Of a DNA stretch of 64,000 bases, positions 1 through 12,197 are shown one piece after another. Within the stretch, counting starts at the first letter, position 1, and the number at the start of each line of letters is the position of its first letter. The DNA is from Melastoma dodecandrum (lineage: Eukaryota > Streptophyta > Magnoliopsida > Myrtales > Melastomataceae): assembly GCA_029817715.1 (NCBI GenBank), contig JARUPY010000083.1, positions 2,790,001-2,854,000 of the forward strand, given 5' to 3'. A model generated the notes under the pieces. The model worked only from the letters and a program-made list of their open reading frames with translations, was not told the DNA's origin and did no database searches. Made by a program: the position numbers and the translations under genes.

Positions 1-221
1 TATGATGGTTAATTTGTCGGGTTCCAAATAATGAATTTCATCGTCGATGGTTTGTTTAATCTTTTGGGCTGGGATTCTTTTGTTTAATTACCTTTCTATA
101 ATTGTGATGATGTTCCCGGATTTTGTTATACTTATGTTGGAGTTTACAAATTGGGATAAAGAGTTCAGCCCATATTTCATTATTTCTCTACATCTTTCGT
201 GTAACTACGAGGCATTGATGA

Positions 222-768
222 TCATATAATGTAGCATCTACAAACTAGAAAAGCTCCCAACACAATCGTGACAACAGCTATTACCACGCTCCCGGGAACG
301 ACCCATTTGGTCTCTTCAGCTGGTGAGTTTGATAACCGCCGCGGCTCATTTAAGGGCAGTATTATGTCGAGGCATCCATGCCGTAACTTGGCCCGGATCT
401 TGTCCATCTTGTACCGGTCGTCTTCCAGTTCGAACGTCGTCTTGAACTTGACCGGTCTTCCGTTTTCCACGGGCTGCTCCCCAGTCACGATCACATGCTT
501 GGAGGTCATGTTGGCCTGCACCTGGAGGTGCTTCTTCTTGAAACCTTTTCCTCGTATCCACGGAATATACACCCAGTCAAAATACGCCAACCGAAGGTGA
601 AGTTTCAACTCTGAGGCTACCTGGGACTTCTACCCTAATGACATGACGAGCCGCTTCTGGGAGCCACTTGAACTTGGGATTGTAACAACCCTTGTTGTGA
701 TGTCGAGGGGCGGCATCGGCCCAGGTGGAACGATTCTGCTGGTCTTGTGAGGTTTGAGATGTCCACAT
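222..768 (-). CDS. HSP20-like membrane-anchored protein, RTM2-like (copy 1)
   Basis: Two coding exons: 768-621 and 550-222, separated by a 70-nt GT-AG intron (620-551). Together they give 477 nt, 158 residues. The intron is inferred because the alpha-crystallin (HSP20/ACD) fold starts in exon 1 (HVIRVEVPG) and continues in exon 2 (KGFKKKHLQVQ, then VTGEQP and a KFKTTFEL strand, then the C-terminal strand GCLDIILP). Residues of about 130-155 form one hydrophobic segment (VVIAVVTIVLGAFLVC), so the protein probably sits in a membrane by its tail. That layout, N-terminal ACD plus C-terminal anchor, is that of the RTM2-like family, whose Arabidopsis founder limits long-distance movement of potyviruses in phloem. 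The antiviral role is not implied here. Its duplicate lies at 6,303-6,873. Confidence 0.8.
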
Positions 769-1654
769 TCGGTAATTCCTCCTATCCCCCTTCCATGTAT
801 TGAAGTTCAGAGACGCAATTTAAAACGAAGGGGTTTTTGTCCCGCTGATTACTTCCATGATTATCAAGGTTGGAAAGAGAAGTTGATGAAGAATGATTCC
901 TTGCCTTTTCTTGGTCCGCTGGCAAGAACGTAGTTGCGACCTTGGGGTAAAGGCCAAGTACCTTTTGCCATTTGATTTCAGATATTCCAAATCCACCATA
1001 AACTGAACAGAAGAATCTGATTAAGGACAACCTGCGAACCTGAATTACTTATAGGCCAACACTTCATGGCAACATGTTTTGGAAAAGGAAATTGATCTTA
1101 CAAAAAATCTTGGACGTGATCGATTCCAATGTACCTCTATAAATCAACGTTTCGAAAGGAAATTCGAGTGTTAGCAACAATACCGAATCAGTCAATTGGA
1201 CAGTTTACCGTCTTTCATTTTTGTTGGAGATCTAGACGAGAAAAACAATGAAAGAACAAGAATGTTTTATGTGGTTCGGTCGGTGTGACCTACGTCTACT
1301 AGGAGGGACGCCTCAAATTTACTAAGGATGAAGTGTGGGTACTTACCAATACACTTTATTGTATTTGAGGATAAATAATTAATAAATGCGAGTAATTATC
1401 ATTGATTGTTTTATTTTTCTTCACTTAAATTTCTAAAGAAAAAGTCATATAAATTAACGATTATATTAATATAAAATAGTCCTTCATCAGATATATGTCT
1501 ACAGGGAACATAGATAAATCATCGGTAAGCATAGCTAAGGTCAAGATAGATCGAGAGAACGTATATTCGAGTTATACTTAGAGGTACCCTAAGATAAGGG
1601 ATATTGGGTACAACATGCATTAAAGGAAACCCCGGACATTCATTTATTCTATGT
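769..1654. other. Upstream region of RTM2-like copy 1, no gene seen
   Basis: Strongly conserved with 6,874-7,810 in copy 2, especially 830-1,070, which is probably leader and promoter of the minus-strand RTM2-like gene. Around 1,265-1,310 is a stretch (TTATGTGGTTCGGTCGG, then GACCTACGTC) that resembles conserved plant Ty1-copia LTR sequence, so part of this may be an old LTR relic shared by both copies. That last point is a weak inference from pattern memory. Confidence 0.45.
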
Positions 1655-4600
1655 GTGGATTTTACTGGCTTTGACGTTGTTAAAGTGAGTCTTTAATCGG
1701 ATCTTTGTTAATACGATTGTTGGGTATGTGATAAAGCGCAGAGAGAATAATATTGAGCAAATATAGCATTCACCGCTCTTTTGGATTAGAAATTTGGAAT
1801 CTTGGTCACTTGATCGAGATATTCGTGACTCTGAAATTCTGATCTTGGTAGGAATATCTTACATTCAAGTGAGTCTATTATATCTTGGTACTTAAGTAAT
1901 ACAATTAATTTGGTGATGGCATATTTTGCGACGAATTAATTGATATCGGTCAGATGAAGAGATTGAATTATGTAGTAATCGATTCACTATGGTTTATGAT
2001 TTATGATCATTATCCTAACTCGAATGACAAAAAACTGTTGCTAGATGGTTACATTAGTTTATGTATGCCTTCGTCCATGAGACTTAAGGGGTCGCACTCA
2101 TAACACATAGACACGAACATTATTGATTATTTTAGTTGATATTAAAATTAATCATTTCATTATTTTAGAATTAGAATTAATTAGATTGTTAATTAATTCT
2201 GAAATATCATAAGTAAAATAAACCAAGATTGAATATGCATTTATTCGAATAAATTTATGTTTATATTAAAATAGAATGATATTTCATTCAATTTATTAAT
2301 TTTAAATGTTATTTAAATTTATATATATGAAGCAAGGGAGATACTTTTTTATTAAATCAAATATATCAACATTCATCCCGTTATTCATGCATTAACTATT
2401 TATTGTCTTATAAGTTATTAGTAAACATAAATCAAAACAAAACCCATCAATTGTGTGTCCGTTTCATTTTATTTTCTTGATGGAAAGAAATTAAAAGGAG
2501 AACAATCAATTATATTGTGTGGGGATGAAAATTGGAGATTGCCATATAGGAAGAGGGGATCCACAAATTAATATCCAAAAATGCTAAAAACTTATTTTAA
2601 ATTATTTTGTATACGTAAAACACTAACATTCGTTATGTATCATTTTCAAGAAAGAGAATATACACAACGTTTTGAACTATTTGAATTGGTATACGAAACT
2701 GAAAATTATCCTAAACACGAAAACAAATTTATGTGTTGGATGATGAACCACGAAAAGTACCTAATGCTTCTAAGGATGATCTATCTTACACTAAGTTCGA
2801 GAGGCATCATAATTGTCTCGTCTTTCGGTGTTTATTACATTACTATGAAGCATTGTTCATTTTTAGTACTTTTTTATAAGTAATTACTGCTTATTTTTAG
2901 GCTTCCATAATAAAAATATATAACTTCCACAATTAAAGGCTTTATTACCATAATTATGATAACATATATTCTAAATTAAATTAAGAATATTTAGAACATC
3001 CAAATAATGATTGAAGTATCGAATTAATCTAGGCAATTCGAAGGATGAATTAATTTTAATATTTTATTATGGAAAATTAATTATTTTCACGTTTATAAAA
3101 TGACAGACGCAGTATTACAGCGACACCTTACTGTAACACAACATCACATTCTTCTAGCTTATCATCAAAAACAAGTGAAGTGTTACGGCAACACAGTATT
3201 ATGATTTTATAACAAAGTTTCTCAAGCTAATCATCAAAACCAAGGTTAACAAGTTGTAAGCATGCACTGATCCATTGAAAGTTGTGTTCAGCCACCTAGA
3301 TAAAGCTGATGTACTGCCAGAAATAGACAAGTCCTTACTTTTCAGTCGTAAAAGATTCTATCTGTTTAAAAGTGAGTGGATTCTCCTTAAGATCTCTTTA
3401 GTTGTATGTGTCAATTGGTGGTGGTGTATATGTATATTCTTCATTTCGTATTCATAATGTTGTCTTTGTTTTTGCGCGTACGTTCGAACCACCCAATTCA
3501 GTCTACCACAATGATTTTTACGTACATGTCGGTCATCGAGTCAATCCTTAAAACTTACCGGTGGTGTATTATGTACTCAATAGGTGTAGAGTATTGTTAT
3601 CTATTCACCACATCGAGTACTAAGACATTTTACTCTCTAACATCTTTTTGCTCCCTATTTAAAGAGAACCTTCTTACGTTTTTCCCATCTGGCCCACTAC
3701 CTACTATCCAATCACTTTCGGAATTGCTCGCATCACTTGAGATACGCAAAAGCTCAATTAAAATAATCACATAAACCTTAATGAGCTACCATGTCTTCTT
3801 CCATGTGCACGATAACCCAAAGGTTTCAGGGCATTTGTCTACCATTAATGGGCTTCCTTCACCATCCCTATGGAGATGGTCTACATGGTTCATAACTACT
3901 CATCTTACTACATGGAATTTACCTAGCCAACATTTAGAGTTGGCTCTACCCAAACTTTTTTGGTTCATCGACAAATTCTTCACTTGTCCAACTATTATTT
4001 AGTGATTTTTTGACATTAAACGGACCTCCTCATAAGGCAATTCTAGTGTGGTCGATTTCCCTTCTTTTGCAATCAGTTCGTTATAGCACTTGCTTGTCTA
4101 GTTAATTGTCTACCCATTTTAAGTGTAACTTATATGTTGTGTGGTCGTGCTTAAGAGCATATTGATTAAAGTAGATTTTTTCATTTTGATTAATCAAAGC
4201 TCCTTCCCCAATTGTACAAGTTGCATATGACTTTCTGAAAGTAAATGACATCTATATATATGGATCTTGTATAATAATGAACTCCCTTACTGGTGGATGT
4301 ATAGGAATAAAAAATTGGCCAAATCACTCATGTTATGATTTGACATTCTAAGTATTCTTGTTTTATCATCTGGCTTACATTATTCATGTAGTATTTAAAT
4401 TGTATGACTCTATGAAATTATATAGATACTGCCACATATTATGGGTAATGTATGAGACATCTCTATTTTTCTACGGTAAAGCTTTCGAATAATCGCCGCT
4501 CAACTTTTCAATTCACCTCTCACTGTCAAGTGAAATATAAATAACCCATCCTCCTCTCTTTGAAATAAGGATTCTTTTGGTTTTATCGATGCTTAAAAAA

Positions 4601-5519
4601 TTTTGTCTCTCTATTTCTAGATTTAATAATCTTCAATGAGAAACTATCGAACTCAACCACTCGATGTCGTTGCTCTTCAGTTTTCTGTTGAAGTTGATCG
4701 TGTGAGGTATTCAAATTGAATAAATATTTAATTTTCTTGGTAAACCTAATTGGTTCCATCCAATTACGTAAATTAATAATTCAAATCGTACTCAAATGGC
4801 GGGCATTTTCTATTCTTATAGTAACTTCTTATTGTCTCGACGTAGCGTGGTCCGTTTTAAATAAACATAAAATATCATAACCAAGACCCAACACTCAAAT
4901 TCATTCATTTTATAAATGTTTTGTATTTAAAAAAAATAGACATCAGATAGCCGGAACCATGAATGTTTGACCAATATTTCAATGTTAAAACGGGCATCAA
5001 GATAAATCGAATTAATTAGTTTTTCAATTTCAAAATCAGCTAATTCTCTTAACATACACTGACCACGTCAAAGCAACGATATCTGATCTATTAAGAATAA
5101 GCCGGCCGGAGTTAAAACTAACCTTTCAGAGGACAGGGTTTGTATTAGGCGGGAATGCTCCTTAGTATTTGATGAAGCCCGCGGCCGCGATCGATAGGCA
5201 TTCAAAATGATTAACGGCAACGATTCCTCGTGGTAAAAAATTGTTACTCAAGGAACGAAATACGGTTAAACTCTTACTCCCCGCATCGGGTCAGACAAAC
5301 GGTTTGAATCCGAAGCCCGGGGGCAGAAGGATTTACGCGTACTCGTGCGTCGTTTTAAAAAAATGTAATAGCCGGCCACGAGTTGAACAATGTTGTTATA
5401 TAGCAGGCCGAATAAGAAGAAGAAGAAGTTGGCCCTTTTAAAAATATTACTTAGCCGGTGACGGGTGGAATAAATTCAGACATCACGTGGGTGTGGGGGA
5501 CGAGGTTGGATTTTATTAA
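1655..5519. other. AT-rich non-coding part of duplication copy 1
   Basis: Long AT-rich sequence with no supported gene. 1,655-2,885 matches 26,904-28,005; 3,361-5,490 matches 37,213-39,405; the piece 2,886-3,360 has no visible partner in copy 2, where a 9.2-kb block is found instead. Several moderate ORFs occur but none shows domain motifs or preservation between copies. Confidence 0.6.
5414..5428 (+). repeat. (AAG)5 microsatellite, short allele in copy 1
   Basis: Five AAG units follow GCAGGCCGAAT and precede TTGGCCCTTTTAAAAATATT. The same flanks in copy 2 enclose 29 units at 39,253-39,339. Confidence 0.95.
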
Positions 5520-6185
5520 ATTTGTTCGTTTTTTAGTATATTTTTATCAAACAATGATTTTTTAGTATATTTTTACTAATAAGTTTTAGTAACATTGTTA
5601 ATAATTCACTAAATAGTATCGGACTTAGTAAAAATTTAGCTCAAAGCCCAACGAACTTAGTAAAACGTGAGAGAATTGTACAATAATGAGCACAGTAAAT
5701 TTTACTATACGATTTACAAAAAAATTTAGTAAATTAGGATATTGTACTAAAATATATTAGTCATTTATAACTCTGTACTATACTATGCACTGTAACAATT
5801 TAGCAAAAGCTTAGTAATTTATTAAATAGTGTCGCACTTAGTAAAAGTTTAGTACAAAGCAAAACGTGATAAAAAAAAACACAATAATGAGCTTACTAAA
5901 TTCTATTATACAATTTACTAAAATTTTAGCAAAATATATTAGTAATTACAATTCTATACTATACGAATTACTATAACAATTTAGAAAAAACATAGTAAAT
6001 TACTAAACGACTAGTAAAAGTTTAGTACGGATCTTAATGGGCATAGTAAAAGCTCACTGAAATGAATATGGGCTTAGTACATTTTACCATACGATGTACT
6101 AAATATATTAGTAAATTACAATATTGTATTATACTATGTATTAACGTTTTTAGTAATTTACGATACCGCACTAAAATACTATGTT
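5520..6185. repeat. AT-rich array dense in TTTAGTA / TACTAA motifs
   Basis: Between the two duplication copies lies about 650 bp packed with degenerate repeats of TTTAGTAA, TACTAAA, ACTTAGTAAAA and AAATTTAGTA in both orientations. Spacing is irregular, of the order of tens of bases. No coding potential. A similar motif style recurs at 28,080-28,450. It may be a decayed foldback or MITE-derived array; the class cannot be fixed from the sequence. Confidence 0.6.
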
Positions 6186-6189
6186 CGGA

Positions 6190-7809
6190 GATTTTGTTAT
6201 AATTATGTTAAGAGTTTACAAATTGAGATAAAGAGTTCATCGATATTTCATTACAGCGATTTATTTCTCTATATCTTTCGTGTAACTACGATGCAATGAT
6301 GATCATATAATGTAGCATCTACAAACTAGAAAAGCTCCCAACACAATCGCAACAACAGCTATTACCACGCTCCCGAGAACGACCCATTTGGTCTCTCCAG
6401 CTGGTGAGTTTGATAACGGCCGCGGCTCCTTCAAGGGCAGTATTATGTCGAGGCATCCGCGCCGTAACTTGGCCCGTATCTCGTCCATCTTGTACCAGTC
6501 GTCTTCCAGTTTGAACGTCTTCTTGAACTTGACTGGTGTTCCGTCTTCCACGGTCTGCTCCCCAGTCACAATCACCAGCTTGGAGATCATGTTGGCCTGC
6601 ACCCGGAGATGCTTCTTCTCGAAACCTTTTCCTCGTATCCATGGAAGATACACCCAGTCAAAATGCGAACAGAAGGAAAGTAAGAGGTGAGGTTTCAACT
6701 CTGAGGCTACCTTGGACTTCTAGCCTTATGACATGACGAGCCGCTTCCCGGAGCCACGTGAACTTGGGATCGCAGCCCTTGTGGTAATCGTCATGGGAGG
6801 CATCGGCCCAGCTTCCGTCTCCGGCACAGGAGGAATGATTCTGCTGGTCTTGTGAGGTTTGAGATGCCCTCATCCTGTAATTCCTCCTATCCCCTTTCCA
6901 TGTAATGAAGTTCAGAGACGCTATTTAACACCAAGGGGTTTTTGTTCCGCTGATTACTTCCATGATTATCAAGGTTGGAAAGAGAAGTTGATGGAGAATG
7001 ATTCGTTGCCTTTTCTTGGTCCGCTGGCAAGAACGTAGTTGCGACCTTGGGGTAAAGGCCAAGTACCTTTTGCCATTTTATTGCAGATATTCCCGATTAC
7101 CATAAACAGAACAGAAGAATCGGATTAAGGACAACCTGCGAACCTGAATTGCTTCTAGGCCAACGCTTCATGGGACGACTCAACCGGTCTTGCTCTTAGG
7201 GCTCGATGGGCACTCTAGTTTGAATACTTGAATATGATTTCCAATTTCCTTTTGTTGAAAACAGAAAAAAAAACAAGCATATGATTTTGTATTATCAAAT
7301 CAATGACTCTTGGACAAGTTTAATTAATGGTAAACATGTTTTGGAAAAGGAAAGTGATCTTACAAAAAAAAAAATACTTGGATGTGATCAATTCCAATGC
7401 ACAACTATAAATCAATGTTTCGAAAGGAAATTCGAGTGTTAGCAATAATAACGAATCAGTCAATGGGATACTTTACCGTCTTTCATTTTTGTTGGAAATC
7501 TATATGAAAAAAACAATGTAAGAACGCGAATGATTTATGTGGTTCGGTCGGTGTGACCTACATCCACTACGAGGAACGCCTAAAATTTACTAGGATCAAG
7601 TGTGGAACCTCTTTGCTAATGCACTTTATTATATTTGTGGATAAATAATTAATAAATGCGAGTAATTGTCACTGATTGTTTTACTGTTCTGCACGTAAAA
7701 TTACTAAAGAAAAAGTTGCATAAATTAATGAGTATATTAATCTGAAATAGTCATTGATCGAATATACGTCTAGAGAAGACATAGCTAGCCATCGCTAAGT
7801 ATAACTAAG
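6190..7809. repeat. First piece of duplication copy 2
   Basis: Aligns with 119-1,540 of copy 1, including the RTM2-like gene and about 900 bp of its upstream DNA. The alignment breaks at 7,810, where Ogre LTR sequence begins. Continuation of copy 2 resumes at 26,904 with the equivalent of position 1,654, so about 113 bp of target DNA (equivalent of 1,541-1,653) is missing at the left junction. Confidence 0.85.
6303..6873 (-). CDS. HSP20-like membrane-anchored protein, RTM2-like (copy 2)
   Basis: Exons 6,873-6,711 and 6,631-6,303 with a 79-nt GT-AG intron; 492 nt in total, 163 residues. It parallels copy 1 exon for exon: same ACD strands (HVIRLEVQG, KGFEKKHLRVQ, VTGEQT, GCLDIILP) and the same C-terminal hydrophobic anchor. 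Differences visible by eye are a longer N-terminal part (extra CAGDGSWADASH region), Q in place of P before the first ACD junction, and a slightly longer intron. Reading frame is intact, so both copies may be expressed. The 5' flank was cut 940 bp upstream by the Ogre insertion, which could alter its regulation relative to copy 1. Confidence 0.8.
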
Positions 7810-10360
7810 ACACCCCTACCTCTTCCAGACCAAGATCCACGCCGCCTTCGATCACCTCGACCACCAGAAGCTCCGTGACAGCAACAAATGCCCCAAGGCG
7901 GCCTCCCTCCTCAACCCTCAGCTTCAGCGGCTTGAACTCCACTTTCTTCGACGGCCTCACCTTCCTCCAGGACGTGAGGTTAGGCCTTCCCCCTCTTCTG
8001 GCTCCGAATCCAACCGGGTCACCCGCTTCCAGATCGGCCAGCAGGGACTTCAAGAATCAACGCTCTCTGCCCCTTGTCCTCCGGCGCCCCCTTTGGCAGC
8101 GCAGCGACGAACTCGCCTCCCGATGCTCTCAAGCTTGGTGACAGCCAATCTCCCCCGCAACCCTCTCCCCAAGCTCTGCAGCGACGCCCCGAGTCTACAG
8201 CACCGGCGCCTACGATTTCAAGCGCCACCGCGCAGCGTAGCACCCCCGTCGAGCCTCCCTACCTCCGGCAGAGGGTGATCCACACCCCAAAGCGGCTCAC
8301 TCATCTCATCCCCCTGACTTCCACAAGATCGGCGATGGACGACCCCAAACTGACTCTCTTTCCGCCTCTCGGGTCCAGTGGATTCTCCAAGCCCGACCTC
8401 AAGCAGCCCCCCCGTCTCAGCTTTCTCTTTCTCCGACGTCCTTCCCTGACGCTGGCGGAATGGACATCACCCAGATCTGACCACGGCCGCAGCGAACCCT
8501 CCTCCCGGCATCCTCAGCTTGACGACGGCCGACTTCTTGTCCCACCCGCGTTCCTGGACCCGGCCGCCCCGAAGCTTCTCCAGACCCAGTATCCCCACGA
8601 CCGGCGGCGAACATACCCAATGACAGAGAACCCACGTTTTCCCGACCGTCCCCAGGACCAACAATGGCGGACTTGCTTCCCTCGGCATCTCCTATGGTCC
8701 TCCCAGAACCCACAGCGGCGCACCTAGCTCCTCGGCCCCCGTCCGACGCTCCCGACCGCCGCAGCTTCAGTCTTACCCTGGGTGTCCCCACATGCGCCCA
8801 TATCTGCGGCCTCCCGCGTGAAGCCTCCCCCTCCTTGAGCCCAGATCTGACCCTCCCCAGCGTCATGGCCCGGTGTCCCCAAGGTCCTCCTCCAAGCAGG
8901 GCAGCGCAGTGGTCCGTCTCCACCCCGGCGCCTTCAGATCTGGTGGTGTCGGCTATTTCTCCTCCGGCATCTCCAAGAACACAGCCCACAGCTCACCCTT
9001 GGCTTCAGCGTTCCGAAGTAAAGGCAAATGGGCATAGGATCGTTAGGCCGTGGAATGTCAAGCCCACAGCCTACATCAGGTCCAGAGCAAAAAGGAGTTC
9101 GGCTTTACAGTGGGCCACGGGATCCCAAAAGGCAACAAGCCCACTGCCTTTAATTTTAATTTTTACAAGTTGTGAGTTTTAATTTAGACATTTGATGAAT
9201 CTATTAAATCTTTTGATAATTATAATTTGTTAAAACCTGAGTATGTCAACCTTTTTTTTAGATTTATTTTACCATTTTAAAATTTCAATCTCTATATTTT
9301 CGCTTGGATTTATTATATAATTTATGAGCATCACTAACATTCACCTCTCTTTGTTTTGCATGTAAACACGGTCAAACTTTCCGGGCATTTTTGACAATTT
9401 ACATTAAGTGAATGCCTTCGACCAAAACGATAAGACAAGCCTTACTTCTCTCAACTTAATCGAATTTCATCTGAATTCCACGATACTAAGCACACTTGTA
9501 TTCTTTTTGCATGTACATCGAGTATTTAATCTCGGAAGATTAATTCCAACCTTTTCAAAGATTAACTCGAAGGCGCGTGTATCAAACCGCGTAGATCTAC
9601 CACGGCCTAAAAACCGTAGGTTCGAAGATTTAAAGCAGCCCTAACCGGGGAGGTGCGGGCCTCCCCGAATTAAATTTAAGCCTACTTGTAACGGATTGCG
9701 GGCCCAAGTGTATAGACCTATAATCACCGCCCTTCCCCGCCCTTTTGATCTAAATACTTGTTTGTGATTGCGCGTATGTTTAGGCTTTAGGATTGATGTC
9801 GCATGATTGAGTTTTAATCAAACAAACCTAAATTCGTGTCCAACGCCCGTAAAAACGTCAATAAAAGTCCGGCCTACTCCCGGATCGGGCCCAACACCCA
9901 TTAATCAAAAGTCAAAATTTTTGGACAAATCGCCACCCTTTTCGCATGTTTAAGAATGTAAAAGTTAGTAAATAGGAATCCCCGAACCCAACTATGATTT
10001 TTCCGATTAAATCATACTTTTTAAATTAAGTCGGTGGCTACTCCGAACAGTTTACCCAAGTTAAACCATACCCTTTTTTCGGAGCCATTTAGGATGAGGT
10101 GACGGCAATACGAGCCGCTCCTTGAGCCTTCCCCAAAATTCACGAGCGAGGTCATACGCAGCCTTTCGCCGCCACCTTTAGGGAATTGAAGATGGTTGGC
10201 GAAATGTCCCGCAGACCCGTTCGGGAATCAATGGAGGGCCCAACCCGATTCCCTTTCGTAGCGTCCGGCGCTCGAGCTGTGACGTCGACCGGATTGGGCC
10301 TCGGGAGAGCAGGCCCGGATCCTGGGATTGACCGAACCGTCGCGCGCGTGCTAGGCCGGA
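7810..10360 (+). repeat. 5' LTR of the Ogre element, missing its first ~2.1 kb
   Basis: Collinear with 24,341-26,890 in the 3' LTR. The first 70 bases differ at 4 positions. It starts abruptly after ATAACTAAG of the host flank, with no TG terminus, and ends CTAGGCCGGA directly against the PBS. The 13-bp tail GGGCGCGCGTACA present in the 3' LTR is absent here, so a small deletion removed the LTR terminus next to the PBS. The first 1.35 kb is strikingly GC- and pyrimidine-rich with long open frames (for example 8,074-8,727), unlike the AT-rich rest. Confidence 0.85.
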
Positions 10361-10378
10361 TGGCGACTTCGCTGGGGA
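10361..10378 (+). other. Primer-binding site, tRNA-Arg type
   Basis: TGGCGACTTCGCTGGGGA lies at the inner edge of the 5' LTR. It fits the complement of the 3' end of a plant tRNA-Arg (expected TGGCGACTCCACTGGGGA) with two mismatches; the tRNA comparison is from memory. A tRNA-Arg primer is characteristic of Ogre elements. Confidence 0.75.
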
Positions 10379-11043
10379 AACTCCGCATGTGGATTCCTAT
10401 CGAAAATCTTTTACATTCGATCCACATGTGGAGGGGAGTTATTGTTTGTGCATGTAATTGCTTGGCTCGGTGCCCTTTGTATAATCTCATATTTGTGTTT
10501 GTTTACCGCTTTCTTAGGCATACTTAGGTAAGTCCTTATACCCAGGACTAGGATTTTTAGGGGGTCACCGAAAGGCACGGCCTCGCTGCTTCCTGCGGCT
10601 AGTAGGCTATGGACCGGGACCCGCCTCCCTTAGTCCGAGGGAGGTCTTAGAAACCTCCATCCAAGTCTAGAATTGATTGCTCACTATGGTACCAGACGCC
10701 GCACGTGCATTTGCTTGTTACTAAGTGACTGCTACTTGTGCAGGGACAAGTGTCAGGTATGCTTTGTATATGATAACTGTAACACTAACTTTGTTCATCT
10801 TTGCAGCAGTTTGGGTTGGTCACGGGGGGTTCCCAAATTTCATTTCTCCCTTCCCTAACTCATTTTACCGCTTTAATGCATCCATATATATTTGTAGCCA
10901 CAAGAATGCATTTCAATTCACAATTGTTCTTATAGTATTATACACTCTATTTTACTTAAACACGACTGCACAAATCGCGTGCCAAATCATACTATACTAG
11001 GATTAGGGATTGGAATGTTATCATCTCCGAATGACACCCTATT
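10379..11043 (+). other. Ogre untranslated leader
   Basis: 665 bp between the PBS and ORF1. Several unconvincing ORFs, no domain motif. Ogre elements normally have a leader here. Confidence 0.55.
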
Positions 11044-12197
11044 ATGCAGGAAGATTTCATAGAGCCCATTTCATTGCGACAAAAGAACGTTCCTGACATC
11101 CATCACCTTCGCCAATGGTTGCCGTTGCTGAGGTCCTCAGAGCTTGAATATGTCCAGTCCAAACTCAGGGGACTTTTCCATCTTATTCGCTTAGGGCTAG
11201 ATTGGGCTTTGCTGCAGAACCTGGTGGCACGCTGGGATTCAGATTCCTTCATCTTTCACTTCGGGGACTTGAAGTTGGTGCCACTCTACGAGGAGTACAT
11301 TCATCTTGCTGAGATGCCCCACCGCACAGGAATACTGCCCCTGCCTCGGATTGACAAGCCAAAGGAGTACATAACAAAGCTTCTCCAAATTTCGTCGGCG
11401 AGCGTGCCCGGGCTGTTTACTTCCCAAGGAGATATCAGCGTCAGTGGCCTCGTAGATCTGCAGATGCTGCCATACAATCCGCGCATGGGTAAAGGCCAAG
11501 GATCAGCGCGATCGTTCATCTTGCTGTTTGTCGGAACAATATTGTACCCACACAATGAGAAGACGATAAACAGGCGAGCCGTCTACGTCACCAAAGCCAT
11601 ATTGGAAGGCGCTCCTTTTCTGCCTAACTTGATTGGAGAAACCAACTTCAGCCCACCAACATCGTACATGAAGCCAGGCGAGGAGTCCGTCACCACCGGA
11701 TGACATTCTGTCCAGCTCTGTTGCAAGTGTGGTTCTACATGCATATCGGAATCACAGGAGAAGCCTTCACGAGGGAACATACCCCGGGATTGTTGGCTCG
11801 CATCGTGGAGCGTGCTCACCTACCCACACGCACATTTGCTGGAGTCAAACGCACTATTCCGTTCATTGGAGCCTGGCGACTTCTATCAGAGGGCTCCTTG
11901 CTTCGACACGGACGATGCCATCACTACCTCGACAGACGGAAATTTCATTCCAATCATGGGTTCGGAGGCACTTCATACTACGCCCCGTTTCAAGTTCGAC
12001 ATCAGCTAGGATTGACTCCAAGGACTAGATCACCTACACAGCAGCTTTTTCGACCGATCAGCCTCGACGATAGGATGGTGAAGACATCACTCCAGAGGGT
12101 GATCGCACACATCTCCCGCATATGGATGACCCTCACGGAAGAAGTCTGCGAGCTTCCACCAGAGCCTGAGGAGGACAATCGCGCGGCTCAATCTTAG
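11044..12197 (+). pseudogene. Ogre ORF1 protein (DUF7745-like), frameshifted
   Basis: The first 219 residues (11,044-11,703) are open and carry the pattern RWDSDSFIFHFGDLKLVP followed by EEYIHLAEMP. I recognise this as the signature of the ORF1/DUF7745-like proteins encoded upstream of gag in Ogre-type retrotransposons. After a stop at 11,701 the similarity moves to another frame (LLQVWFYMHIG, from 11,700), then apparently back again near 11,830, so at least one and probably two indels broke it. The function of ORF1 in these elements is unknown. Start is the first ATG in frame after the leader. Confidence 0.7.

Larger units (their letters stand above)
119..5490. repeat. Copy 1 of a large tandem (segmental) duplication
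   Basis: This stretch aligns collinearly with copy 2, which lies at about 6,190-7,810, 26,904-28,005 and 37,213-39,405. Shared landmarks include the RTM2-like gene, the block starting near 1,654 that reappears at 26,904, and the block starting near 3,361 that reappears near 37,213. The shared GC-rich piece around 5,150-5,220 reappears near 38,990. Copy 1 is compact and lacks the large insertions of copy 2, so it shows the pre-insertion layout. Outside the RTM2-like gene I see no credible coding sequence: the ORFs at 2,581-2,883, 3,406-3,774 and 3,781-4,002 are not preserved in copy 2. Confidence 0.85.

Noticed and set aside
2581..2883. 100-residue ORF in duplication copy 1
   Set aside because: The matching DNA in copy 2 (about 27,710-27,990) has indels that destroy the frame; low-complexity AT-rich codons.
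3406..4002. ORFs of 122 and 73 residues in copy 1
   Set aside because: Not preserved at 37,260-37,960 in copy 2 and without motifs.
8074..8727. 217-residue open frame in the 5' LTR, and the matching frame at 24,322-24,837
   Set aside because: GC-rich sequence opens several frames on both strands at once; no domain motif and the two LTR copies do not keep the same frame. Described as a GC-rich LTR block instead of a gene.
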